NCBI RefSeq assembly: GCF_900604965.1
Contig: NZ_UWPD01000001.1
Span: forward strand, 1,070,642-1,134,641
Length of the DNA: 64,000 bases
Source: Gordonibacter sp. Marseille-P4307
GTDB lineage: Bacteria; Actinomycetota; Coriobacteriia; Coriobacteriales; Eggerthellaceae
Direction of reading: 5' to 3'
A program made the translations under genes and the position numbers. Positions 1-7,762 of this stretch are shown here, in pieces. Each line of letters starts with the position of its first letter. Within the stretch, counting starts at the first letter, position 1. Under the pieces are notes generated by a model. That model saw only the letters and a list, made by a program, of their open reading frames with translations, did not search any database and had not been told where the DNA came from.

Positions 1-95
1 CTCCCCGCGGCACCCGCATCTTCGGGCCCGTTGCCCGCGAGCTGCGCGACAAGAAGTACATGAAGATCGTGTCTTTGGCACCGGAAACGCTGTAA
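1..95 (+). CDS. rplN: 50S ribosomal protein L14, C-terminal end (partial)
   Basis: The window opens inside this gene. Codons read from base 3 give about 30 residues ending in [10 protein letters not shown] and a TAA at 93-95. The preceding [19 protein letters not shown] is the typical C-terminus of L14, a large-subunit protein at the subunit interface. Only the tail is visible, so nothing can be said of its start. The stop lies 13 bases before rplX, and the rplX ribosome-binding site overlaps the stop codon, as expected in the spc operon order rplN-rplX-rplE. Confidence 0.93.
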   Translation, partial: PRGTRIFGPVARELRDKKYMKIVSLAPETL

Positions 96-108
96 AGGAG
101 GTGCGCTG

Positions 109-429
109 ATGAGTGGAATGAAGATCAAGAAGGGCGACCTCGTCAAGGTCATTGCCGGTAAGGACAAGGGCAAGGAGGGCGTCGTGCTCCGCGCGCTTCC
201 CGAGCGCAACCGCGTCGTCGTCGAGAAGGTCAACATCGTGAAGAAGGCCCAGCGACCCACGCCGCAGAACCAGCAGGGCGGCATCATGTCGATCGAGGCC
301 CCGCTGCACGTGTCGAACGTCATGCTGATCGATCCTGCGACCAAGAAGCCCACCCGCATCGGTTATCGTTTTAAAGAAGACGGTACGAAGGTGCGCGTTG
401 CCAAGGTTTCCGGCAAGGATATCGATTAA
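109..429 (+). CDS. rplX: 50S ribosomal protein L24
   Basis: L24 is an early assembly protein of the large ribosomal subunit, binding the 5' domain of 23S rRNA. The 106-residue product starts with a KOW motif ([18 protein letters not shown], near residues 7-24) and has the family's length. The ATG at 109 follows AAAGGAGGT at 95-103 with good spacing. A second ATG three codons on (MKIKKGD) could also serve as start. It sits between rplN and rplE. The 128 bases after its stop carry a perfect-stem hairpin, listed separately. Confidence 0.97.
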   Translation: MSGMKIKKGDLVKVIAGKDKGKEGVVLRALPERNRVVVEKVNIVKKAQRPTPQNQQGGIMSIEAPLHVSNVMLIDPATKKPTRIGYRFKEDGTKVRVAKVSGKDID

Positions 430-448
430 CATAGTGAATTGCGATTTT

Positions 449-471
449 CCAGCCTCGTTTAGCGGGGCTGG
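449..471 (+). other. Intercistronic hairpin between rplX and rplE
   Basis: CCAGCCTCG (449-457) can pair over nine positions (one T-G) with CGGGGCTGG (463-471) around a five-base loop TTTAG. No T-run follows, so it is not a normal intrinsic terminator. It lies in an unusually long 128-base gap inside an otherwise tight operon. It may be an RNA processing or stability element, or a protein-binding leader; the role is inference only. Confidence 0.5.
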
Positions 472-557
472 ATACTCGCGGTTATGGCCCCGGCAAGGCG
501 TCGGGGACGCGGGGTCGGAAATCTCGCGTTTAATTCATCGGAAAGGAAAGCATTACC

Positions 558-1103
558 ATGACTCCTCGTTTGAAGGAACGCTACAAAAACGAAATCGTGG
601 CTAAGCTGGAGTCCGAACTTGGCTTGCAGAACGTGAACCAGGTTCCCCGCCTCGAGAAGATTGTCGTGAATATGGGCGTGGGCGCCGCCGCGTCGGATTC
701 CAAGCTGCTCGATGCGGCCATCAACGATCTGCGCATCGTTACCGGCCAGCAGCCCTGCGTGACGCGCGCGCGCAAGTCCATCGCCGGATTCCACATCCGC
801 GAGGGCCAGGCTATCGGCGCCAAAGTCACGCTGCGCGGCGACCGCATGTGGGAGTTCCTCGATCGTCTTCTGGCCGTGGCCCTGCCGCGCGTGCGCGACT
901 TCCGCGGCATCTCGCAGAAGAGCTTCGACGGCCGTGGCAACTACTCTCTGGGCATTACCGAGCAGCTGATCTTCCCCGAGATCGATTACGACAAGATCGA
1001 TCGCACTCGCGGCATGGACATCACCGTCGTCACCACCGCCGAGGACAACGCATCCGCGCTCGCTCTGCTCAAGGCCCTGGGCTTCCCCTTCAAAGAAGAC
1101 TAG
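558..1103 (+). CDS. rplE: 50S ribosomal protein L5
   Basis: L5 binds 5S rRNA and forms part of the central protuberance of the large subunit. The 181-residue product carries typical family sequence: the N-terminal [14 protein letters not shown], the segment [18 protein letters not shown], and RAITGQQP-like (here [20 protein letters not shown]), ending GFPFKED. The ATG at 558 follows GGAAAGGAAAG. The C-terminal half ([20 protein letters not shown]) matches the family closely. The next gene is rpsN, 66 bases downstream. Confidence 0.97.
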   Translation: MTPRLKERYKNEIVAKLESELGLQNVNQVPRLEKIVVNMGVGAAASDSKLLDAAINDLRIVTGQQPCVTRARKSIAGFHIREGQAIGAKVTLRGDRMWEFLDRLLAVALPRVRDFRGISQKSFDGRGNYSLGITEQLIFPEIDYDKIDRTRGMDITVVTTAEDNASALALLKALGFPFKED

Positions 1104-1169
1104 GCCGCGTATCGTTCGTAGACGTTCGGGAGCCCCATGCCCCCGCGTTAATAGGAAAGAAGGAAATGC

Positions 1170-1355
1170 ATGGCTAAGAAATCGATGATCGCCAAGGCGA
1201 AGCGCGAGGCCAAGTTCTCGACGCGCGAGCACAACCGCTGCGCGCGCTGCGGCCGCCCCCGCGCTTACTACCGTAAGTTTGGCCTGTGCCGCGTGTGCCT
1301 GCGCGAGCTTGCCAACAAAGGCGAACTTCCTGGCGTGACCAAGTCCTCCTGGTAG
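1170..1355 (+). CDS. rpsN: 30S ribosomal protein S14, zinc-binding (type Z)
   Basis: S14 acts late in assembly of the small-subunit head. This is the short 61-residue zinc form: a CxxC pair in [10 protein letters not shown] and a second in CRVCLRE provide the four metal ligands, and the end TKSSW is typical. This form is common in Gram-positives, whereas the longer C-minus form replaces it under zinc limitation in some actinobacteria. No second copy is in this window. The ATG at 1170 is preceded by AGAAGGAAA. Confidence 0.97.
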   Translation: MAKKSMIAKAKREAKFSTREHNRCARCGRPRAYYRKFGLCRVCLRELANKGELPGVTKSSW

Positions 1356-1458
1356 GCGACCGGTATACGTTTAGGGTGTGCCCGCGCTCAGGCGTTCGCG
1401 CTACGGGTGCGAACGAACCGAGCGACGCGGTTCATCAAGGACTAAAGGAGAATCTCGT

Positions 1459-1857
1459 ATGACAATGACCGATCCAATCGCAGATATGCTTACGCGCGTG
1501 CGTAACGCAAATTCTGTCGGCAAGGACACCGTGTCCATGCCGTCGAGCAAGAAGCTCGTCGAAATCGCCCGCATCATGGAGCAGGAGGGCTATATCGCGC
1601 GCTTCGAGGTGATCGAGGGAGAGCCTCGCGCCACCCTTGAGATCACGCTCAAGTACGGCAACAAGAAGGCCAAGACCATCCGCGGCATCAAGCGCATCTC
1701 GAAGCCCGGCCTGCGTATCTACGCCGGCAAGGACGAGCTGCCCCGCGTCCTCGGCGGTCTCGGCACGGCAATTATTTCTACGAGCCAGGGTGTGATGGCC
1801 GACCGCGATGCGCGCAAAAAGGGCATCGGCGGCGAAGTCGTCGCATACGTCTGGTAG
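1459..1857 (+). CDS. rpsH: 30S ribosomal protein S8
   Basis: S8 binds the central domain of 16S rRNA and in Escherichia coli also represses spc-operon translation. The 132-residue product begins [18 protein letters not shown], the standard N-terminus, and ends with the conserved GGEVVAYVW. An in-frame start at 1378 exists, but the ATG at 1459 has a strong AAAGGAG at 1444-1450 and matches the family start, so it is chosen. Whether autogenous control like that of E. coli occurs here cannot be read from the sequence. Confidence 0.97.
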   Translation: MTMTDPIADMLTRVRNANSVGKDTVSMPSSKKLVEIARIMEQEGYIARFEVIEGEPRATLEITLKYGNKKAKTIRGIKRISKPGLRIYAGKDELPRVLGGLGTAIISTSQGVMADRDARKKGIGGEVVAYVW

Positions 1858-1874
1858 GAAGGGAGCGAGGTAAT

Positions 1875-2417
1875 ATGTCTCGTATCGGCAAACAGCCCAT
1901 TACCGTTCCTGCTGGCGTGACGGTCACCATCGACGGTACCAAGGTCACCACCAAGGGCCCCAAAGGCGAACTCACCCGCGAGTTCCCCTCTATGATGATC
2001 ATCAAGCAGGAAGGCGACGTCATCACCGTGGAGCGTCCCGACGACTCCCGTGAGGCGAAAAGCTACCACGGCCTGGTTCGCACGCTCGTGGCGAACATGG
2101 TCGAGGGTTCCGCAAACGGCTTTTCCAAGAAGCTGCAGCTGGTGGGCGTCGGCTACCGTGCCGCGCTGAAAGGCAAGGATCTCGACCTTCAGCTGGGCTT
2201 CTCCCATCCCGTTGTTGTGACCTGCCCCGAAGGCATCACCTTCGAGGTTCCCACTCAGACCGAGGTCGTGGTTTCGGGTCCGAGCAAAGAGCAGGTCGGC
2301 CAGGTTGCGGCCGACATCCGCAAGTGGCGCAAGCCCGAACCCTACAAGGGCAAGGGTATTCGCTACGAGGGCGAATACGTCCGTCGTAAGCTCGGCAAGG
2401 CTGCCAAGGGCGACTAA
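1875..2417 (+). CDS. rplF: 50S ribosomal protein L6
   Basis: L6 lies near the factor-binding site of the large subunit. The 180-residue product shows the two-repeat L6 fold: [15 protein letters not shown] at the start, [22 protein letters not shown] in the middle, and a C-terminal [19 protein letters not shown] segment that contacts 23S rRNA. The ATG at 1875 is 17 bases after the rpsH stop and follows GGGAGCGAGG. Length and motifs are ordinary for the family. Confidence 0.98.
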   Translation: MSRIGKQPITVPAGVTVTIDGTKVTTKGPKGELTREFPSMMIIKQEGDVITVERPDDSREAKSYHGLVRTLVANMVEGSANGFSKKLQLVGVGYRAALKGKDLDLQLGFSHPVVVTCPEGITFEVPTQTEVVVSGPSKEQVGQVAADIRKWRKPEPYKGKGIRYEGEYVRRKLGKAAKGD

Positions 2418-2460
2418 AGCTGCCTCGTCTGCATATGATTAAGGATTGAAGGGAATCTCA

Positions 2461-2832
2461 ATGAACACCAATTTCAAGAAGAGGCAGACAGGGCTCGTTC
2501 GCCGTCATCGTCGCGTGCGCGGCAAGATCTCCGGTACCGCAGCCCGTCCCCGCCTCTGCGTTACGCGCAGCAACAACAACATCTACGTGCAGGTCATCGA
2601 CGACGTTGCCGGAAAGACCATCTGCGGCGTCTCGACCCTCGGTCCCGAATTCAAGGAGACCGGCAAGAAGAGCGCGACGGTCGAAGGCGCTTCGGCCATC
2701 GGTTCGATCATCGGCAAGAAGGCACTCGAGGCCGGCGTCACCGAGGTCGTGTTCGACCGCGGCGGCAACCTCTATCACGGGCGCATCAAGGCTGTTGCCG
2801 AGGGCGCTCGCGAAGCAGGCCTGAAGTTCTAG
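2461..2832 (+). CDS. rplR: 50S ribosomal protein L18
   Basis: L18 binds 5S rRNA together with L5. The 123-residue product shows the family pattern: [19 protein letters not shown] near the N-terminus, then [12 protein letters not shown], and the end GLKF preceded by a [20 protein letters not shown] segment. A TTG at 2446 is in frame, but the ATG at 2461 is spaced correctly behind GAAGGGA and gives the normal N-terminus [11 protein letters not shown]. It is followed after 13 bases by rpsE. Confidence 0.97.
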   Translation: MNTNFKKRQTGLVRRHRRVRGKISGTAARPRLCVTRSNNNIYVQVIDDVAGKTICGVSTLGPEFKETGKKSATVEGASAIGSIIGKKALEAGVTEVVFDRGGNLYHGRIKAVAEGAREAGLKF

Positions 2833-2845
2833 AAGGGAATAAGCT

Positions 2846-3373
2846 ATGGCTCGTAAACAGCAACAGGAGGCAGGCGTTCCCGAGCTCCAGGAGCGCGTCG
2901 TTTCGATCAACCGTGTTTCCAAGGTCGTCAAGGGCGGTCGCCGCATGGCGCTCACCGCTCTGGTCGTCGTCGGCGACGGCAACGGCCGCGTCGGCATCGG
3001 TCTGGGCAAGTCCAAGGAAGTTCCCGCCGCCATCTCCAAGGGCGTCGAGGACGCGAAGAAGAACATGTTCGACGTTCCTCTGACCGAGGCCAAGACGGTT
3101 CCCCACGACATCATCGGCGAATACGGCGCGGGTCGCGTCCTTATCCGTCCGGCGATGCCCGGTACCGGTGTCATGGCCAGCGGCGCTGTCCGTGCGATCA
3201 TGGAGCTTGCCGGCATCACCGACGTCATCACCAAATCGCTCGGTTCCACCAACTCCATGAACATCATCAAGGCGGCTGCCGAGGGTCTGAAGAACATGCA
3301 GAGCCCCGAGCAGGTTGCCGAGCGTCGCGGTCTGACCGTCGATCAGATCTTCGGCCGAAAGGAGAGCAACTAA
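2846..3373 (+). CDS. rpsE: 30S ribosomal protein S5
   Basis: S5 is at the mRNA entry side of the small subunit and affects decoding fidelity. The 175-residue product contains the S5 double-stranded-RNA-binding N-domain ([20 protein letters not shown]), then [18 protein letters not shown] and the C-domain signature near [19 protein letters not shown]. The ATG at 2846 follows AGAAGGGA. The TAA stop shares its last base with the rpmD start (TAATG at 3371-3375), implying coupled translation. Confidence 0.98.
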   Translation: MARKQQQEAGVPELQERVVSINRVSKVVKGGRRMALTALVVVGDGNGRVGIGLGKSKEVPAAISKGVEDAKKNMFDVPLTEAKTVPHDIIGEYGAGRVLIRPAMPGTGVMASGAVRAIMELAGITDVITKSLGSTNSMNIIKAAAEGLKNMQSPEQVAERRGLTVDQIFGRKESN

Positions 3374-3564
3374 TGTCCGAAGCGAAGAAGACTCTCCGTC
3401 TCACTCAGATCAAAAGCTCGATCGGCCGTAAAGCCGATCAGGGCCGCACGCTGCGCGCTCTTGGGCTCGGCCGTATCGGCAAGACCGTCGATCAGGTCGA
3501 CAACGAGTCCGTTCGCGGCATGATCTTCAAGGTGAAGCACCTTATCACCGTCGAGGAGATCTAA
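3373..3564 (+). CDS. rpmD: 50S ribosomal protein L30
   Basis: L30 is a small large-subunit protein. The 63-residue product has the family core LRLTQIKSSIGRKADQGRT followed by LRALGLGRIGKTV and the C-terminal VKHLITVEEI. The start overlaps the rpsE stop by one base. It is the last gene before a strong intrinsic terminator at 3597-3630, which is unusual because rplO normally follows directly in the same transcript. Confidence 0.97.
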   Translation: MSEAKKTLRLTQIKSSIGRKADQGRTLRALGLGRIGKTVDQVDNESVRGMIFKVKHLITVEEI

Positions 3565-3596
3565 AAGTTAGCCGTTTCTTTGAAACGCTGGCATTT

Positions 3597-3630
3597 AAAC
3601 CCCGCTTGTTATAGGCAAGCGGGGTTTTTT
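3597..3630 (+). terminator. Intrinsic terminator inside the spc operon, after rpmD
   Basis: AAACCCCGCTTG (3597-3608) pairs perfectly over 12 bases with CAAGCGGGGTTT (3616-3627) around TTATAGG, and a T-run continues to 3630. This is a textbook Rho-independent terminator. It separates rpmD from rplO. Confidence 0.88.
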
Positions 3631-3640
3631 ACTTTATAAT
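3612..3640 (+). promoter_or_regulatory. Probable promoter for rplO-secY
   Basis: A perfect TATAAT at 3635-3640 lies 17 bases after TAGGCA (3612-3617, four of six matches to TTGACA). The -35 box overlaps the descending arm of the terminator just upstream. That would leave a leader of about 100 bases before rplO at 3748. The promoter is inferred from its position and consensus match. Confidence 0.6.
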
Positions 3641-3747
3641 CGTCATGTTTTGCGCCGTATCGGCTCAAGGCACATAATGGAGTTTGCTAGCGGCGAGCTG
3701 CTAGCGCGGTCCGCAGGGGCGGATCGAGCGAACAAAAGGAGTTCAAC

Positions 3748-4197
3748 ATGGAATTGTCCGATCTTCGTCCCGCAGAGGGCTCTCGTAAGAAGCGCACGCG
3801 CGTCGGTCGCGGTCACGCAGCAGGCAAGGGCAAGACCGCCGGTCGCGGTCTGAACGGCCAGGGTTCTCGTTCCGGTGGCAAGAAGCGCGCCGGCTTCGAG
3901 GGCGGTCAGACCCCGCTCGCACGTCGCCTGCCCAAGCTTCCCGGTTTCCGCAACATCAACCGCGTGGAGTACATTCCCGTGAACGTCAGCCGTCTCGAGG
4001 ATAAGTTCGAGGCCGGCGAGGTCGTGGACGGCGAGTCCCTGAAGGCCAAGCGCATCATCAAGAATGCCGATGCTCCCGTCAAGGTTCTCGGTGACGGCGA
4101 TATCACCAAGGCTCTCACCGTGAGGGTCGACAAGGTTTCCGCCACCGCTCAGGCTAAGATCGAGGCTGCCGGCGGAAAGGTCGAACTGCCTTGTTAA
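3748..4197 (+). CDS. rplO: 50S ribosomal protein L15
   Basis: L15 is a late-assembly protein of the large subunit. The 149-residue product begins MELSDLRPAEGSRKKRTRVG and contains the glycine- and arginine-rich N-terminal tail (GRGLNGQGSRSGG) and QTPLARRLPKLPGF typical of the family. The ATG at 3748 is behind AAAAGGAG. Its TAA (4195-4197) lies within the first codons of secY, so the two are coupled. It starts a separate transcription unit from rpmD, judging by the terminator and -10 box upstream. Confidence 0.97.
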   Translation: MELSDLRPAEGSRKKRTRVGRGHAAGKGKTAGRGLNGQGSRSGGKKRAGFEGGQTPLARRLPKLPGFRNINRVEYIPVNVSRLEDKFEAGEVVDGESLKAKRIIKNADAPVKVLGDGDITKALTVRVDKVSATAQAKIEAAGGKVELPC

Positions 4198-5477
4198 GTG
4201 CGATCGTAGACGCATTCAAAGTTGCGGAGCTGCGCAAGAAGATCCTCTTCACGTTGGGGATCCTTGCGCTGTACCGCTTCGGAGCGTACCTCCCCGTTCC
4301 GGGCATCCCGTTCCGTCAGTTCGCCGATGCTTTCGCGAACTCGGGGACGGGCGTTTCCATGACGATGCTCGACCTGTTCACTGGCGGTGCGCTGTCGCAC
4401 TTCTCGGTGTTCTCGCTGGGCATCATGCCCTACATCACCGCATCCATCATCATGCAGCTGATGCAGGGAGTCATCCCGGCGGTTGGCCGCTGGGCCAAAG
4501 ACGGCGAGACCGGACGGCGCAAGATCACTCAGACCACGCGCTACCTTACGTTGGGCCTGGGTCTTATCAACGCCATCGGGTACCTGCTGCTGTTCCAGTC
4601 ACCGGCCTACGGTGTTCAGTTCAGCACCGACGTGCCCCAGTGGCTCACCAGCGTTATCGTCGTGTTCACGCTGGTTGCGGGCACTGGTTTGATCATGTGG
4701 ATGGGCGAGCTTATCACCCAGCGCGGCATCGGCAACGGCATGTCCCTTATCATCTTCGCAAGCATCGTGTCTCGTGTTCCCTCGTCGATCTTCTCGTCGG
4801 TCACCACCAATTCTGACATGGGGACGGGTATTGCGGTCACCGTGCTTATCGTGGCCGTGGTGCTTATCGCCATCCCCCTCATCATCTTCGTGGAGCGCGC
4901 GCAGCGCCGTATTCCGGTGAACTACGCCAAGCGCATGCAGGGACGTCGCATGATGGGCGGGCAGTCCACCTACATTCCCTTCAAGGTGAATGCAGCGGGC
5001 GTTATCCCCATCATCTTCGCAAGCTGCCTTATCTACTTCCCGGCCCAGATAGCCGCGTTGTTCAACGTCGGTTGGCTGACGGCCCTGTCGAACGCAATCT
5101 CGACGGGTTGGCTGAACTGGATCCTCACGCTGCTGCTGATCGTCTTTTTCGCATACTTCTACACCTCTATGGTGTTCAACCCCGAAGAGACGGCGGATAA
5201 CCTTCGCAAGCAGGGCGGGTTCATTCCCGGCATCCGTCCCGGAACGGCGACGGTTGCCTACATCCGCAACGTCTTGCGTCGCGTGACGCTGCCCGGAGGT
5301 ATCTTCATCGCCCTTATCGCGGTCGTTCCCTCGATTCTGTTCTTCTTTACGAACAACCAGTTGATCCAGGCGTTCGGCGGCACCTCCATCCTCATCATGA
5401 TCGGCGTCGCACTCGATACCATGACCAAGGTGGAAAGCCAGTTGAAGATGCACAACTACGAGGGATTCTTCAAGTAG
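4191..5477 (+). CDS. secY: Preprotein translocase channel subunit SecY
   Basis: SecY forms the membrane channel of the general secretion system, working with SecE, SecG and SecA. The 428-residue product has the expected ten hydrophobic segments, the N-terminal FKVAELRKKILFTLGILALYRFG and the plug region, cytosolic loop ITQTTRYLTLGL, and a late NPEETADNLRKQGGFIPGIRPG loop typical of the family. The best start is a TTG at 4191 giving MLSAIVDAFK; it overlaps the rplO stop (TTGTTAA), with GGAAAGG about a dozen bases upstream. A terminator follows immediately. The usual adk, map and infA do not follow. Confidence 0.96.
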   Translation: MLSAIVDAFKVAELRKKILFTLGILALYRFGAYLPVPGIPFRQFADAFANSGTGVSMTMLDLFTGGALSHFSVFSLGIMPYITASIIMQLMQGVIPAVGRWAKDGETGRRKITQTTRYLTLGLGLINAIGYLLLFQSPAYGVQFSTDVPQWLTSVIVVFTLVAGTGLIMWMGELITQRGIGNGMSLIIFASIVSRVPSSIFSSVTTNSDMGTGIAVTVLIVAVVLIAIPLIIFVERAQRRIPVNYAKRMQGRRMMGGQSTYIPFKVNAAGVIPIIFASCLIYFPAQIAALFNVGWLTALSNAISTGWLNWILTLLLIVFFAYFYTSMVFNPEETADNLRKQGGFIPGIRPGTATVAYIRNVLRRVTLPGGIFIALIAVVPSILFFFTNNQLIQAFGGTSILIMIGVALDTMTKVESQLKMHNYEGFFK

Positions 5478-5497
5478 GGTTCTCGGATTTCGCTTCG

Positions 5498-5530
5498 AAC
5501 GGCCTGGCTAACAACCAGGCCGTTTCTGTA
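5498..5530 (+). terminator. Intrinsic terminator after secY
   Basis: AACGGCCTGG (5498-5507) pairs perfectly with CCAGGCCGTT (5515-5524) around CTAACAA, followed by TCTGTAT, a weak U-tract. It closes the rplO-secY unit before the membrane protease gene. Confidence 0.72.
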
Positions 5531-5543
5531 TACAGGAGTGCTT

Positions 5544-6221
5544 ATGGTGTCAATTCCGTATCTGATCTGCGCAGTTTTGTCGTTTATACCAGGGATCGTC
5601 CTGCATGAGATGGGACACGCCTTTGCGGCGTACAAGCTGGGTGATCCGACTGCGCGCAGCGCGGGACGCATCTCGTTCAACCCCATCAGGCACGTCGATC
5701 CGTTCGGTACGGTGATTCTTCCGATTATGCTGATGGCGGTGAACATGCCCGTGTTCGGATACGCGAAACCGGTGCCCTACAACCCCTCGTATTTCAAAGA
5801 CCCCCGCAAAGGCGATCTGATCGTGGGGTTGGCCGGTCCGGCGGCCAACTTCATCCAGGCGCTGGCCGCAGCGGGGGTAGCGCTGGCTCTGTTCATGTTC
5901 GCTCCTCTGTCGTCATGGATGAGCAACGTCGTCTTCGGTTATTTCTACACCCTGTTTCTGCCGCTGTACGCGCTTATCAACCTGTATCTGATGTTCTTCA
6001 ACCTGCTGCCGATACCCCCGTTGGACGGCTCGTCCATCTTCGCCTTCATCCTGCCCGAACGTTATCTGCCGCAGTACTATCGCGTCCAGCAGTACGCATT
6101 CCCGATCTTCATCGCGGTTGTGGTTCTGGTTCCCCAGGTGCTTCACATCAACCCGTTCCGCTTTTACCTCGATGCGACTGCAGGCAATATCTGGGAGCTG
6201 CTGTTCCCCTTCATGGCATAG
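5544..6221 (+). CDS. Site-2 protease-family membrane metalloprotease (M50, YwhC-like)
   Basis: An integral-membrane zinc peptidase of the site-2 protease family. The motif HEMGH at residues 21-25 supplies two zinc ligands and the catalytic Glu, and PIPPLDG in the last third matches the family's second conserved Asp motif. There are about five to six hydrophobic segments over 225 residues, with no PDZ domain, as in the short Bacillus YwhC-type subgroup. The ATG at 5544 lies behind ACAGGAG; a GTG two codons earlier has no room for a ribosome-binding site. It is followed by scpA four bases after its stop, an arrangement seen in Gram-positives. The substrate is unknown. Confidence 0.88.
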   Translation: MVSIPYLICAVLSFIPGIVLHEMGHAFAAYKLGDPTARSAGRISFNPIRHVDPFGTVILPIMLMAVNMPVFGYAKPVPYNPSYFKDPRKGDLIVGLAGPAANFIQALAAAGVALALFMFAPLSSWMSNVVFGYFYTLFLPLYALINLYLMFFNLLPIPPLDGSSIFAFILPERYLPQYYRVQQYAFPIFIAVVVLVPQVLHINPFRFYLDATAGNIWELLFPFMA

Positions 6222-6225
6222 GCGC

Positions 6226-7035
6226 ATGGCGTTTCGCGTTAAGACAGATTCTTTCGAAGGGCCCTTCGACCTGCTGCTGTACTTGGTCGGCAAGCAGCGG
6301 GTCGATATCGGCGCGATCTCGATCACATCCGTTGTCGATCAGTATCTGGCCGAGGTGGCGTGCATGCGCAAGCTCGACCTCGACGTCGCAAGCGATTTTC
6401 TGTTGGTTGCCTCTACGCTGCTGGAGATAAAGGCCTCCAGCTTGGTGCCGAGGGAGCCGGCTTCTCCCGAAGACGATGAGATGGCGGAGATGACCCCTCG
6501 CGAGGCGCGCGATATCCTCGTGGGACGTCTGCTGACGTACAAGCAGTTCAAAAATGCGGCGATGGGATTGGGGGCGCTGTACGAGAGACGCGGATCCATG
6601 TTCGCCCGTACCTTCGGTCCCGATGCCGATCTGCGTTCGGTCATGCCCGACTTCCTGCGCGACGTGAGCCTCGACGGGTTGGCGTATCGCGCTGCGTGCT
6701 GCTACGCTCGTCGCGAGGTGTTCCTGCTGGAATCCGAACACATCGCAAGCAAGCCGATTCCCGTGGAGGTGCAGGTTCGCGCGCTCCACCGGCGCATCGC
6801 GAATCGGAAATCGCTTCGGTTCAGCCAGCTTGTCGACCCCGCGTCACCGGTGCCGGTCGTGGTCGTTACCTTTCTGGCCATCCTTGAGCTGTTCAAGCGC
6901 TCGATGGTGGATCTCGTTCAGGACGAGGAGTTCGGCGATATACGGATCGACTACATCGAAGGCTCGGGTGACCTTGTTTTCGAGGGGGAAAGCGAGCGTT
7001 TGACGTCGTTCGAGGAGGATTTCAATGTTCGGTAA
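6226..7035 (+). CDS. scpA: Segregation and condensation protein A (kleisin)
   Basis: ScpA bridges the heads of the SMC dimer and, with ScpB, forms the bacterial condensin acting in chromosome segregation. The 269-residue product begins MAFRVKTDSFEGPFDLLLYLV, the conserved kleisin N-terminus, followed by DIGAISITSVVDQYL and a winged-helix C-terminus (FLAILELFKRSMVDLVQDE). The frame is open further upstream into the previous gene, but the ATG at 6226 gives the family start. It overlaps scpB by 11 bases. The SMC partner is encoded at 34427-37975. Confidence 0.95.
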   Translation: MAFRVKTDSFEGPFDLLLYLVGKQRVDIGAISITSVVDQYLAEVACMRKLDLDVASDFLLVASTLLEIKASSLVPREPASPEDDEMAEMTPREARDILVGRLLTYKQFKNAAMGLGALYERRGSMFARTFGPDADLRSVMPDFLRDVSLDGLAYRAACCYARREVFLLESEHIASKPIPVEVQVRALHRRIANRKSLRFSQLVDPASPVPVVVVTFLAILELFKRSMVDLVQDEEFGDIRIDYIEGSGDLVFEGESERLTSFEEDFNVR

Positions 7036-7756
7036 CCTTGACGAGGGCCGTCTGTCGGCCGCGCTCGAGGCGCTTTTGTTCGTGACCGACGAACCGGTTG
7101 CCGCTTCAACGCTCGCTTCTATGGTCGAAGTCGAGCTCGCCCGCGTCGAACAAGAGCTGACCTGCCTGGCTGAACGCTTCGAGCAAGAGGGAAGAGGCCT
7201 CGCTCTTTTGCAGGTGGCTGGCGGCTGGAGGCTCTATACGCATTCCGACTTCAAGGATCTGCTCGAGAAATACGTGCTGTCGTGGGACACGCGCCGCCTG
7301 TCGGAGGCCGCGCTCGAAGTACTGGCCGTCGTGGCGTACGGTCAGCCCCTTACGCGAGCTCAGATCGCCTCCGTGCGCGGGGTGAACTCTGATTCGACGC
7401 TGAATACCCTCATCGATCGGGGGTTGGTGAGAGAGGCGGGAACCCTTGACGCTCCCGGCAATCCTACTTTGTATGCCACGTCGCGCAGTTTCCTGGAGCG
7501 GTTCGGGCTCGGTTCGCCCAAAGATCTGCCGGATCTGGCCGATTTCGCACCCGATGAGGAAACCGTGCGCCTTATCAAGGAGCGCCTGGGGGCAACGCAG
7601 GTTGAGGTTCGCGCTCATGGGCTTGTCAAGGGCGAGCACGGGGATCTTTCCCTGTTCGATGTGGGAGAATCCGAACAACCTTCCTTGGAGTCCCTGTTCG
7701 GCGTCGTCGACAAGGTCGATTTCGACGAGCTGACCTTCAACACCGATGACGAGTAG
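7025..7756 (+). CDS. scpB: Segregation and condensation protein B
   Basis: ScpB binds ScpA as a dimer of winged-helix proteins within the SMC-ScpAB complex. The 243-residue product has the typical LSAALEALLFVTDEPVA N-terminus, GWRLYTHSDF, and the signature LSEAALEVLAVVAYGQPLTR followed by VRGVNSDSTLNTLIDRGLV. The ATG at 7025 follows GAGGAGG and lies within the end of scpA. The C-terminal region after about residue 185 is acidic and less conserved, so a few tens of residues extend beyond the core. Confidence 0.95.
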   Translation: MFGNLDEGRLSAALEALLFVTDEPVAASTLASMVEVELARVEQELTCLAERFEQEGRGLALLQVAGGWRLYTHSDFKDLLEKYVLSWDTRRLSEAALEVLAVVAYGQPLTRAQIASVRGVNSDSTLNTLIDRGLVREAGTLDAPGNPTLYATSRSFLERFGLGSPKDLPDLADFAPDEETVRLIKERLGATQVEVRAHGLVKGEHGDLSLFDVGESEQPSLESLFGVVDKVDFDELTFNTDDE

Positions 7757-7762
7757 GTGCCT

